This document shows, piece by piece, positions 45,191 to 54,100 of a DNA stretch of 64,000 nucleotides. Source of the DNA: Mxb001 sp046046455. Its GTDB lineage: Bacteria; Actinomycetota; Actinomycetes; S36-B12. The notes below the pieces were generated by a model. It was not told the DNA's origin, did not search any database, and was given only the letters and a program-made list of their open reading frames with translations. The position numbers and the translations under genes were made by a program. The DNA lies in assembly GCA_046046455.1 (NCBI GenBank), contig JBJOJS010000066.1:124001-188000 (forward strand), written 5' to 3'. How positions within the stretch are numbered: position 1 is the first letter of the stretch; each line of letters starts with the position of its first letter.

Positions 45191-46261
45191 ATGGCTACCG
45201 ATGTGCAAGCGCGCCTGCGCGACGTGCTCGCCATGGTCGCGCCCGGCACACCGCTGCGCGATGGCCTGGAGCGGATCCTGCGCGGGCGCACGGGTGCACT
45301 CCTCGTCCTGGGCCTGGATCGTTCGGTCGAGGGCATCACGCGCGGAGGCTTCGACCTCAACATCGAATTCACGGCCAATCGGCTACGCGAGCTCGCCAAG
45401 ATGGACGGTGCGATCGTCCTGAACGACGATGCGACGCGCATCCTGAAGGCTGCCGTGCACCTGCATCCCGATCCTGCACTTCCCACTGACGAGACCGGCA
45501 CGCGTCACAGCGCCGCAGACCGGGTCTCCCGCGAGACTCACCACCCCACCATCAGCGTGAGCGAATCCATGTCGACCGTCACGATCTACGTCGATGGCCG
45601 GCGGCACGTGCTCGAGGACTCCAGCTCCATCCTCGCCCGAGCCAACCAGGCGATCGCCACACTCGAGCGCTACCGCATGCGCCTCGATGAGGTGACCGCC
45701 AACCTCTCGGCGCTGGAGATCGACGACCTCGTCACGGTGCGCGATGTAGCGGTCGTGGCACAGCGCGGCGAGATGGTCCTGCGCATCGCCCTGGAGATCC
45801 AGGGGTATGTCATCGAGCTCGGCACCGATGGTCGCCTCCTGTCGCTGCAGCTCGCCGAACTCCTCGCAGGCGTGGGCGAAGAGCGCTCTCTCGTGCTCCG
45901 CGACTATGCCACCGGGCGTGGACGTCGCGTCGAGCGCGCCGCGACCGCGCTGGACGCGCTTGACGAGGCTCATCTACTCGACCTTGTCGCCGTCGGCCGC
46001 GCACTGGGCTTCGAAGGAGGCGAGGAAGGACTCGAACAGCAGGTGAGCCCGCGCGGCTACCGCCAACTCGCCCGCATCCCCAGGCTCCCGGACGCGATCA
46101 TCGAGCGCCTCGTCGGCAAGTTCGGATCGCTGCCGAAGATCCTGTCCGCGTCGACCGAGTCCCTCCAGGGAGTCGACGGCGTCGGCGAGACCCGGGCCCG
46201 ATCCGTGCGCGAGGGACTGTCGCGCCTCTCCGAGGGCTCCCTGCTCGAGCGCTACTCCTAG
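45191..46261 (+). CDS. disA: DNA integrity scanning diadenylate cyclase DisA
   Basis: c-di-AMP synthase and DNA-branch sensor, 356 residues. The DAC domain (about 10-145) keeps DGA at 72-74, but the RHR nucleotide-binding motif reads R105-H106-S107 (GTRHSAADRV) where known DisA proteins have a second Arg. The linker is helical, and the C-terminal helix-hairpin-helix domain (about 285-350) contains LVGKFGSLPKILSAS and LQGVDGVGETRARSV for DNA binding. AAGGGGG precedes the ATG. Identity is certain; cyclase activity could be altered by the substitution. Confidence 0.94.
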   Translation: MATDVQARLRDVLAMVAPGTPLRDGLERILRGRTGALLVLGLDRSVEGITRGGFDLNIEFTANRLRELAKMDGAIVLNDDATRILKAAVHLHPDPALPTDETGTRHSAADRVSRETHHPTISVSESMSTVTIYVDGRRHVLEDSSSILARANQAIATLERYRMRLDEVTANLSALEIDDLVTVRDVAVVAQRGEMVLRIALEIQGYVIELGTDGRLLSLQLAELLAGVGEERSLVLRDYATGRGRRVERAATALDALDEAHLLDLVAVGRALGFEGGEEGLEQQVSPRGYRQLARIPRLPDAIIERLVGKFGSLPKILSASTESLQGVDGVGETRARSVREGLSRLSEGSLLERYS

Positions 46262-46283
46262 GGCGGGGCGCTACTCCAGGCCC

Positions 46284-46913
46284 CTATTCCAGGCGCAGGG
46301 CCGTGGGGGCACTCACGATCGCTCCATTGCGCCCCACGACGGTGTACTCCCCGGCCTGGGCCATGGGCTGATCCGGCGGGCAACCAGCCGCGCTGAGGTA
46401 GCCGTCCCAGACCAGTTGGGTCTCGAAGGCATCTCCGCGATCCAAGGTCACGACGTCCTTGTCCTCGTTGGGATTGCAATCGTCGCTGGACCAGACCGTC
46501 ACCTCGCCCTGGGTGATCTGCAGCTCATTGGCCCCGGGTCCCACATCGCGCTTGCACGGTCGGGTGCCGATATTGGTCACCGAGAGCGTCAGGGTCGGCG
46601 TCGACCCGACGGGATAGATGGCCTCCTCCGCGAAGGCCTCGACGAGTATGTCGGCTTCAGTGCAGTCCGTGATCTCCGTCGGCTCCGGCTCGGGACTCGG
46701 ACTCGCGGACGTGGCCGTCGGCTCCGGCGTCGGTGAGGCGGTCGGCACATCGGTGGGCGCAGGCTCTGGCGCAACCTCACTCCCGCCCCCTCTGCCGAAG
46801 ATGAACCACCAGAGGAAGAGCAGGATCGCAAGCAGCACGACGAGGACCACGAGTCGCCGACGCCAGTAGACGCCCGGCGGCTCCGGCCCGATCGGTGACA
46901 TGAGCCCACTCAC
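46284..46913 (-). CDS. membrane-anchored hypothetical protein with Pro/Thr-rich linker
   Basis: 209 residues. One membrane helix (about 19-40, LVVLVVLLAILLFLWWFIF) follows a short cytosolic N-terminus; then a linker rich in Pro, Thr, Glu and Ser (about 48-80); then an extracytoplasmic domain of about 125 residues with four or five cysteines (TDCTEAD, RPCKRDV, DDCNPNE, AGCPPD) and beta-like repeats. The place between disA and mutY matches the Rv3587c-type membrane protein of mycobacteria. GTG at 46913 lies 8 nt after TACGGT; ATG at 46901 is an alternative start. Function unknown. Confidence 0.75.
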   Translation of the reverse strand: MSGLMSPIGPEPPGVYWRRRLVVLVVLLAILLFLWWFIFGRGGGSEVAPEPAPTDVPTASPTPEPTATSASPSPEPEPTEITDCTEADILVEAFAEEAIYPVGSTPTLTLSVTNIGTRPCKRDVGPGANELQITQGEVTVWSSDDCNPNEDKDVVTLDRGDAFETQLVWDGYLSAAGCPPDQPMAQAGEYTVVGRNGAIVSAPTALRLE

Positions 46914-46921
46914 GGGTCAGC

Positions 46922-46927
46922 ACCGTA
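46922..46927 (-). promoter_or_regulatory. -10 box for the membrane-anchored hypothetical gene
   Basis: TACGGT on the minus strand, 8 nt before GTG 46913, with no Shine-Dalgarno sequence. The rest of the 112-nt gap to mutY shows no gene. Confidence 0.4.
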
Positions 46928-47025
46928 CCCCTTCTCACGGGAGGGCATGGCAGCATCGGCATATGGGCCGGCGATCGACAGGTGACCGAACGCGCCCGCC
47001 CTCCACTTCGATACATCGATCCCGC

Positions 47026-47925
47026 ATGGATTCCCCTGAGGGGCTCCACCTGGGGTCCCAGAGCGGCCGAATTCGGCGATGGTTCTCCCACCACGCCCGC
47101 GCGCTGCCCTGGCGCCAGCCGCCCGCTCCTGGGCCTCATCCGGGCGGCTGGGGGGTCCTGGTGTCCGAATTCATGCTCCAGCAGACCCCCGTCGACCGGG
47201 TCCTGCCCGAGTGGGTCACTTGGCTCGGGCGCTGGCCCGCACCGTCTGCCCTGGCCACCGACCCGCCGGGCGAGGCCATCCGGGCCTGGGGGCGCCTGGG
47301 CTATCCGAGACGGGCGCTGCGCCTGCACGAAGCGGCATCGCGCATCGCCCGCGACCACGCCGACCTGGTGCCGGCCGACGAGGCCGAGCTTCGGGCGCTG
47401 CCGGGGATTGGCGAGTACACCGCGGGGGCGGTGCGCGCCTTCGCCTACGGCCAACGCGCCCTGGCCCTCGACACCAACGTCCGCAGGGTCATCGCGCGCC
47501 ACGACCTTGGCGAGGAGTTCCCGTCCGGCTCGGTCACCCGGGCCGAGCGGGAGTACGCCGATGCCATCCAGCCGGAGCGCGGCGGCGCCGCATGGATGGC
47601 GGCCGTGATGGAGTTGGGAGCGCTCGTGTGCACCGCACGCCAGCCCGACTGTGCACGCTGCCCGATCGCGAGCAGCTGCCGATGGCTGGCCCTGGGCAAG
47701 CCCGAGGGTCCGGCGCCCCGGCGACAGCCGAGGTACGCCGGCTCGGACCGTCAGGCTCGGGGGGCCCTCCTCGCCGTACTCCGGGAAGCGGGGGGACCCG
47801 TCCGCCAGTTGGACCTAGACCTCGCGTGGCCCGACGCCGTCCAGCGCGCCCGAGCCCTGGACGGCCTTGCCGCCGACGGCCTCGTCGTCCCGGTAGGGCG
47901 CGCGAAGTGGGCGCTGCCCGGCTAG
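47026..47925 (+). CDS. mutY: A/G-specific adenine glycosylase
   Basis: Removes adenine mispaired with 8-oxoguanine, 299 residues. Catalytic E48 is in SEFMLQQTPVDRV; the helix-hairpin-helix is LPGIGEYTAGAV with catalytic D149 in ALDTNVRRVI; the 4Fe-4S ligands C202, C209, C212 and C218 have the C-x6-C-x2-C-x5-C spacing. The C-terminal 80 residues are too short for a full NUDIX-like mismatch domain, as in other short actinobacterial MutY. ATG at 47026 is the first start consistent with the fold; upstream starts lack support. The 3' end shares a CTAG with the next gene. Confidence 0.92.
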   Translation: MDSPEGLHLGSQSGRIRRWFSHHARALPWRQPPAPGPHPGGWGVLVSEFMLQQTPVDRVLPEWVTWLGRWPAPSALATDPPGEAIRAWGRLGYPRRALRLHEAASRIARDHADLVPADEAELRALPGIGEYTAGAVRAFAYGQRALALDTNVRRVIARHDLGEEFPSGSVTRAEREYADAIQPERGGAAWMAAVMELGALVCTARQPDCARCPIASSCRWLALGKPEGPAPRRQPRYAGSDRQARGALLAVLREAGGPVRQLDLDLAWPDAVQRARALDGLAADGLVVPVGRAKWALPG

Positions 47926-48401
47926 GGGATAGCCGGCTCGGCCTCGAGCGGCACCCGGTCCTCTTGGCGCACCGCCATACGCGTGCCCATGGGCCCGTCG
48001 AGGCTCAGGTCGACCCACGTGCGGTCACCGGCAATTCCGATGCCTGCGCACTCGCCCGAACCCCGCGGGGTCGCGCGCACGGCCGAGACCTCGACGAGCG
48101 TCGGCCTCTCGATCGCGCGCACGACGACTTCGTCCCCAGTGCACAGGCCCGAGTCGGGCAGCGCGACCGCGACCTGGATGATCTGCGGATCGGTGGTGGG
48201 CCGCCAGGCGACGGGATCCAGTGGTGCCTCCTCCGTGCCGAGCGCACGCAGCGGCCCGATTCCGGCGACCAGCCCACCCAGGACGACGAGCGCCGCGACA
48301 GCGACGACAGTGCCCACCGTCCACATCCAGAAGACGGGCGAGCGCCGTCGGCGCGGAGCGTCGTACTCGCGCAGGCCGGGGATCAGCGGGCCGCGTGCCA
48401 C
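47922..48401 (-). CDS. hypothetical protein with one membrane helix
   Basis: 159 residues. A cytosolic basic N-terminus (PRRRRSP), one helix (about 24-50, FWMWTVGTVVAVAALVVLGGLVAG) and an extracytoplasmic domain of about 105 residues with two cysteines (GLCTGDE, GECAGIG) that could pair. I do not recognise the family. GTG at 48401 has GGGAGGGG about 6 nt upstream. It follows clpC by 20 nt and may be cotranscribed with it. Confidence 0.7.
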   Translation of the reverse strand: MARGPLIPGLREYDAPRRRRSPVFWMWTVGTVVAVAALVVLGGLVAGIGPLRALGTEEAPLDPVAWRPTTDPQIIQVAVALPDSGLCTGDEVVVRAIERPTLVEVSAVRATPRGSGECAGIGIAGDRTWVDLSLDGPMGTRMAVRQEDRVPLEAEPAIP

Positions 48402-48421
48402 GCCTCACCCCTCCCTGAGCA

Positions 48422-50920
48422 TCAGTCGGTACCGGCAGTCTCGATCGGAGGCGCGTCGGGTACGTCGGCCTTGGGAGTGGAGGTGAAGGTGAACTCCCTG
48501 CCGTCCTCGCCATCGACCACATCGACGAGCACGATGGAGCCCGGCGTGATCTCGCCGAAGAGCATCTTCTCGCTCAGCGGGTCCTCGATCTCGCGCTGGA
48601 TCGTGCGACGGAGCGGACGGGCACCCATCGAGGAGTCGTAGCCGCGCTCCGCCAGAAGCTCGCGCGCGGACTGCGTGAGATCGAGCGAGATGTCACGGTC
48701 CTTGAGGCGCTCGTCAAGCAGGTTGACCATGAGATCGACGATCTGGATGATCTCTGCCCTGCTGAGCTGGTGGAAGACGATGACATCGTCGATGCGGTTG
48801 AGGAACTCCGGGCGGAAGTGCTGCTTGAGCTCCTGCTGCACCTTGGTCTTCATGCGCTCGTAGGCCGACAGGTCGTCGTTCTCCGGCGCGAAGCCCAGCA
48901 TGACGCCCTTGGACACATCGCGGCTGCCGAGGTTGGTCGTCATGATGATGACGGTGTTCTTGAAGTCCACGACCCGACCCTGTGCGTCGGTGAGGCGGCC
49001 CTCCTCGAGCACCTGCAGCAGCGAGTTGAAGATGTCGGGGTGGGCCTTCTCGACCTCGTCGAAGAGCACCACGGAGAAGGGCTTGCGGCGCACCTTCTCG
49101 GTGAGCTGTCCGCCCTCTTCGTAGCCGACGTATCCGGGAGGCGAGCCGAAGAGTCGCGAGGCTGTGTGCTTCTCGGAGTACTCGCTCATATCGAGTGAGA
49201 TGAGCGCGTCCTCGTCACCGAAGAGGAACTCCGCGAGCGTCTTGGAGAGCTCGGTCTTGCCGACACCCGAGGGCCCGGCGAAGATGAACGACCCCGAGGG
49301 GCGCTTGGGATCCTTCAGGCCAGCGCGGGTACGACGGATCGACTTGGAGAGGGCCTTGATGGCCTGCTCCTGGCCGATGACGCGACGGTGCAGCTCCTCC
49401 TCCATGCGGATGAGGCGCTGGGCGTCGTCCTCGGAGAGGTCGGTCACCGGGATGCCAGTCATGAGGGCGAGGACCTCGGCGATGAGGCGCTCATCGACCT
49501 CGGCCACGACGTCCATGTCGCCGGCCTTCCACTCCCGCTCGCGCTGGGCCTTCTCGGCGAGGAGGTTCTTCTCATCATCGCGCAGGCGAGCGGCGAGCTC
49601 GAAGTCCTGGGCGTCGATCGCCGACTCCTTCTCCCGGCGCACATTGGCGATGCGCTCGTCGAACTCGCGCAGGTCCGGCGGCGCGGTCATGCGACGGATG
49701 CGCAGGCGCGAGCCGGCCTCGTCGATGAGGTCGATGGCCTTGTCGGGGAGCTGACGGTCGGAGATGTAGCGATCCGACAGGCGGGCGGCCGCAGCGAGCG
49801 CGCCGTCGGTGATCGAGACGCGGTGGTGCGACTCGTAGCGATCGCGCAGGCCCTTGAGGATCTCCACGGTGTCGCTCACGTCGGGAGCATTGACCTGGAC
49901 GGGGGCGAAGCGACGCTCGAGCGCGGCATCCTTCTCGACGTACTTGCGGTACTCGTCGAGAGTGGTCGCACCGATCGTCTGGAGTTCACCGCGGGCGAGC
50001 ATGGGCTTGAGGATGCTCGCCGCGTCGATCGCGCCCTCGGCCGCACCGGCACCGACGAGGGTGTGCATCTCGTCGATGAAGAGGATGATGTCGCCGCGCG
50101 TGCGGATCTCCTTGAGGACCTTCTTGAGGCGCTCCTCGAAGTCACCGCGGTAGCGGCTGCCGGCGACGAGCGCGCCGAGATCGAGGGTGTAGAGCTGCTT
50201 GTCCTTGAGGGTCTCGGGCACCTCGCCGCGGATGATGTTCTGAGCCAGTCCCTCGACAATGGCGGTCTTGCCGACGCCGGGCTCGCCGATGAGGACGGGG
50301 TTGTTCTTGGTGCGGCGCGACAGCACCTGCATCACGCGCTCGATCTCCTTCTCGCGCCCGATGACCGGGTCGAGCTTGGACTCCCGCGCGGCCTGGGTGA
50401 GATTGCGGCCGAACTGGTCGAGGACGAGCGAGGTGGAGGGCGTGCCCTCGGCGGGCCCACCGGCGGTCGCGGGCTCCTTGCCCTGGTAGCCCGACAGGAG
50501 CTGGATGACCTGCTGGCGCACGCGATTGAGGTCGGCGCCGAGCTTGACGAGCACCTGCGCGGCGACGCCCTCGCCCTCGCGGATGAGGCCGAGCAGGATG
50601 TGCTCGGTGCCGATGTAGTTGTGGCCGAGCTGCAGTGCCTCGCGCAGGGAGAGCTCGAGCACCTTCTTGGCGCGCGGCGTGAAGGGGATGTGACCGCTGG
50701 GGGCCTGCTGGCCCTGGCCGATGATCTCCTCGACCTGTGAGCGCACGGCCTCCAGGGAGATGCCCAGGCTCTCGAGCGCCTTGGCAGCGACTCCCTCGCC
50801 CTCGTGGATGAGGCCGAGCAGGATGTGCTCGGTCCCGATGTAGTTGTGGTTGAGCATCCGGGCTTCTTCCTGGGCCAGGACGACGACCCGACGTGCCCGG
50901 TCCGTGAACCTCTCGAACAT
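48422..50920 (-). CDS. clpC: ATP-dependent Clp protease ATPase subunit ClpC
   Basis: Hsp100 unfoldase of the ClpCP protease, 832 residues. Two Clp-N repeats (about 1-145, each with the NYIGTEHILLGL motif), NBD1 with Walker A GEPGVGKT (about 208), a UVR/M-domain (about 415-460, coiled coil), and NBD2 with GPSGVGKT (about 550). The start follows GGGAGA. In known actinobacteria it degrades regulators and damaged proteins and is the ClpC1 homologue. The upstream neighbour is usually lsr2 or lysS; here it is the Rhs-type gene, with 189 nt between. Confidence 0.97.
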   Translation of the reverse strand: MFERFTDRARRVVVLAQEEARMLNHNYIGTEHILLGLIHEGEGVAAKALESLGISLEAVRSQVEEIIGQGQQAPSGHIPFTPRAKKVLELSLREALQLGHNYIGTEHILLGLIREGEGVAAQVLVKLGADLNRVRQQVIQLLSGYQGKEPATAGGPAEGTPSTSLVLDQFGRNLTQAARESKLDPVIGREKEIERVMQVLSRRTKNNPVLIGEPGVGKTAIVEGLAQNIIRGEVPETLKDKQLYTLDLGALVAGSRYRGDFEERLKKVLKEIRTRGDIILFIDEMHTLVGAGAAEGAIDAASILKPMLARGELQTIGATTLDEYRKYVEKDAALERRFAPVQVNAPDVSDTVEILKGLRDRYESHHRVSITDGALAAAARLSDRYISDRQLPDKAIDLIDEAGSRLRIRRMTAPPDLREFDERIANVRREKESAIDAQDFELAARLRDDEKNLLAEKAQREREWKAGDMDVVAEVDERLIAEVLALMTGIPVTDLSEDDAQRLIRMEEELHRRVIGQEQAIKALSKSIRRTRAGLKDPKRPSGSFIFAGPSGVGKTELSKTLAEFLFGDEDALISLDMSEYSEKHTASRLFGSPPGYVGYEEGGQLTEKVRRKPFSVVLFDEVEKAHPDIFNSLLQVLEEGRLTDAQGRVVDFKNTVIIMTTNLGSRDVSKGVMLGFAPENDDLSAYERMKTKVQQELKQHFRPEFLNRIDDVIVFHQLSRAEIIQIVDLMVNLLDERLKDRDISLDLTQSARELLAERGYDSSMGARPLRRTIQREIEDPLSEKMLFGEITPGSIVLVDVVDGEDGREFTFTSTPKADVPDAPPIETAGTD

Positions 50921-50991
50921 GCTCTCCCACCCTTTCCTCTGCGGCCCGAGGGCCTGTCCGGGTACGACGCAGGGGCCGCCCGGCTGGTTCG

Positions 50992-50997
50992 ATGCTA
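50992..50997 (-). promoter_or_regulatory. candidate clpC promoter -10
   Basis: TAGCAT on the minus strand, about 72 nt before the clpC ATG, in the 189-nt gap after the Rhs-type gene. No convincing -35, HAIR/HspR or ClgR box was found. The gap contains no small gene that could encode an immunity protein. Confidence 0.35.
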
Positions 50998-51109
50998 GCG
51001 CCGCCCGGCTGAGGTCACCCGTTCGCGCCCTCAGCAGGCCACACGGGTGTAACGCCGAAGGTGGGTGAGCCCTTCCCGGGCGGATTCGGCCTAGAGCGGA
51101 CGGGGGGAA

Positions 51110-54100
51110 CTAGGAGCCGAAGGCGCTGGCCACCGAGCCCCCGGAGATGCGATTGCGGAAGGCATCCCCGGTGAACGACCCTCGATCGAGGAGGAAACCC
51201 GCCCCGGCTCCGTTCTCCGGGCCCCCCAGGGAGTTCGACCGGATCCACTCGCTCTCGGGTATGACGTTCTGGTACTGCACCTTGAGCGGCACTGCGTGAG
51301 TCGCGCTCTCCTGCGAGAAGTAGGTCACCGAATTGGATCTCGTGCTGCTGACCTCGAGATCGACCCACGAACCGCGTGACTGCTGAGCCAGACTTCTGTT
51401 GAGGCGTGCCTTCCGGATCCCTGCCACCGTCTTGGCCCCGAGGTAGCCCGCACCGAAAGTCGCTGCGGCAGCACCGATACCGATGGCGATGGCCTGCCAG
51501 CTCTCGGACACCTGGTTGCGCACGGCCAAGGCAGCCCCCACCCCCGCCGTCACTGATGCGGCCACTCCCAGCCCGTAGAGAGCGGTCTTGCCGGGATTGG
51601 CCCGCGCGACGGCCTTGAACTTCGACCAGGTGGATGACGACGCGCTCAAGCCCTTCGGCAGGCTTCCCTTGGCAGAGGCGCCCCCGACACCGATGGCCAG
51701 CGTGAGCAGGGCCGATGCCGCTGCCACCCACACCCAGGTCCAATCCGTGTCCGACTCGTTGCCGCTGCTGTCCTTGGCATTGACCGGGTCGCCGTCGGTG
51801 TAGCCGTAGAGGTTCTGCCCCGAGTCGACGAGCGGATCCGCAGACAGGAACTGACCGGTGGCCGGGAGATAGGCGCGGGCTCCCACGATCACGATTCCCG
51901 CGGCACCCGGCAGGGTGTCGGCGCGCGTGCTCGCATGCCAGCGATACGTCGGCGCCGCGGATTCCGGCGCGAGGTCGGCCGACCCGAGCCGCTCACCGTA
52001 GGGGCCCACGCGCTCAGCGGGCCCAAGACCGGCGGCCGTCGCACCGCCCCATGCCGGCGCGGCCAGCGTGGCAAGGGAATTGCCGGTGGCGTCGTCGTGC
52101 GTGATCGTCGCTCCGCCGGATTCGGGGATGGTCACCCGTGCTCCACCGGGTAGATCGAGCACCGCGGCGATCACGGGCCCCATGCCACCGGAATCATCGG
52201 TGGCGAGTTGGAGCGCGCCGCCGGCACCGTAGGAGATCGCCTCGGTGCCTCCGGCGGTGGTGACACGCCGCGTGAGGACGTTGCCGCTGTAGGAAGTGAA
52301 CTCGGTCGTGATCGGGGCCGTCGTATCCATGCCCTCGCGCATGCGCAGCACCTGTCCGCCGATGCCGTAGGCCAGCGAAACCGTTCGATCGATGCCCTCG
52401 ACGGCAACCACTCGACCCAGACCGTCGTGCTGGAAGGTCGCGGTGCCTTGTCCTCCGGTGAGCAGTGGATCGGTGGTCGACACGATGCGCCCCTTGGCGT
52501 CGTGGCACGTGGTGTAGGCCACACCATCCCGCGAGCCGGCGGTGCGGAGATTGTCCTCACCTGCGCGGAGGTATCCCGCGCCGCAGGCAGCTGCCTGGTC
52601 GTTGAAGGAGTACTCGAAGGTGCGCGGGGTCCCGGTGGCCGCGCTGATGACCGCCCGCGTGAGGCGGCCGGCCTCGTCGTAGGAGTAGGCCCGCCGGTCG
52701 GTGAGTCCGGGACCGGTGGTCGCCTCCTCGAGGGTCCGTCCAAAGTCGGTGCGCGTCACAGCGTGTGAGTAGCGCTCGCCACTCGACGCGACGATCGTCT
52801 TGCTGCGCATACGCCCATCCGGGCCGTAGGCATAGCTGGCACGGGAGCCGGGGTACTCGACTGAGGCGATACGTCCGGTGTCGCGGTCGTAGGCGACGGT
52901 CGCGGCAGCCACTCCGCCGATCGATACCTTCTCCACAGCACCGTCGAGTTGCGTGCGGTAGGCATAACCGACGGTGGTGACCGGTCCCGCACCTGGGCCG
53001 TCATAGGACACCGAGGTCGGCTGACCTGCCGCGTCGTAATCCCACGTGGTGACGGTGCCGCTCGCATCAACGCTGCGCACCGGGCGGCCGCGCAGGTCGG
53101 TGGTCACGGACGTCTGCACTGAGGTGCCTGCGCCGACGGGAGCACCCGGACCCAGGGTGACGGTGGTTGTGAAGGTCAGCGGGTCGCCGCCGGCCTGTGG
53201 GTCGCCCGACGACACCTGCACGTCTTCGAGCAAGGTGGCTTCGCCTGCGCGCGCGACAGAGTAGGTCCGCTGTGATGCCATCGTCCCGTCCGGGTGGTAC
53301 CCGTTGCACTGCACCTGTGCGAGGCCGTCGCCCTCAGTGACACTGGCCGTCTGACGTCCGCGGATGTCGTAGTAGGTGGTGACCTTCGTGCCGTCCTGGC
53401 GGGTGACGGTCGCCGGCTGTCCCGATCCAACCGCGGTCCCCGAGCCGCACGCTGGCGGTAGTGCGATCGCGTCGGACACCGGCCAGTAGCTGGTGCGCAC
53501 CACCTCACCCCCCGCGGTAGTGAAGCGCAGTTGGCGTCCCCACAGTCCGCGGCCAGGGTCGAGGTCCTCGTAGCCGAAGCGCACCGTGCGACCTGCGGGA
53601 TCGGTGACCGCACCCGCCTGACCCGAAGCCGGATCGGGATAGTCGGTGACGGTGCGTACGTCCTTAGCGCTGCCACGGTAGACGTCGTTGCTGGTCGTGA
53701 CCGTCGCGTTGGAGAACTCCGGGCGTACCGAATCGACTTCCAGGGCTGCCAAGTTCTGCCCCACGGGCGCGGCCTGCACCGAGAATGCGCCGTTCCCTCG
53801 CCCGGCGGTGAGCTGCACCGTCACCTGCTTCGGGCCCTTGCCAAGGCCCTGGAGCGTGCACGTATCGGTGCCCGCGGCCGGCTCGCAGGCGACGGCACCC
53901 ACCATGAGGAGCACACGGCCACCCGATGCCTCGACACGGAAGGTCCAGCCGTCGCGCGCACCGGCCTTGTCGAGTTCTTCGCTGGGTCGCCATACGCCGG
54001 TGGCGAGGGCAGACCACGACCGATCCGGGCCCTGCCAGCGGTAGGAGAGCCCGCTTCCCCCGCGGGGCACGGCCCAGTAGGCGGAGTCGGGACGGCCGCC

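Noticed and set aside
46249..46277. 10-bp repeat GCGCTACTCC at the disA 3' end, and a weak GGGGC/GCCCC hairpin beside it
   Set aside because: Too short and too GC-rich to be judged significant; no U-tract to support a terminator.
46947..46985. 12-codon open frame with GGGAGG before mutY, possible leader peptide
   Set aside because: The GGGAGG is only 2 nt from the ATG, too close for initiation, and no attenuator-like structure follows.
50921..51109. Immunity gene for the Rhs tail
   Set aside because: No open frame with a plausible start and composition fits in the 189-nt gap; clpC starts straight after.
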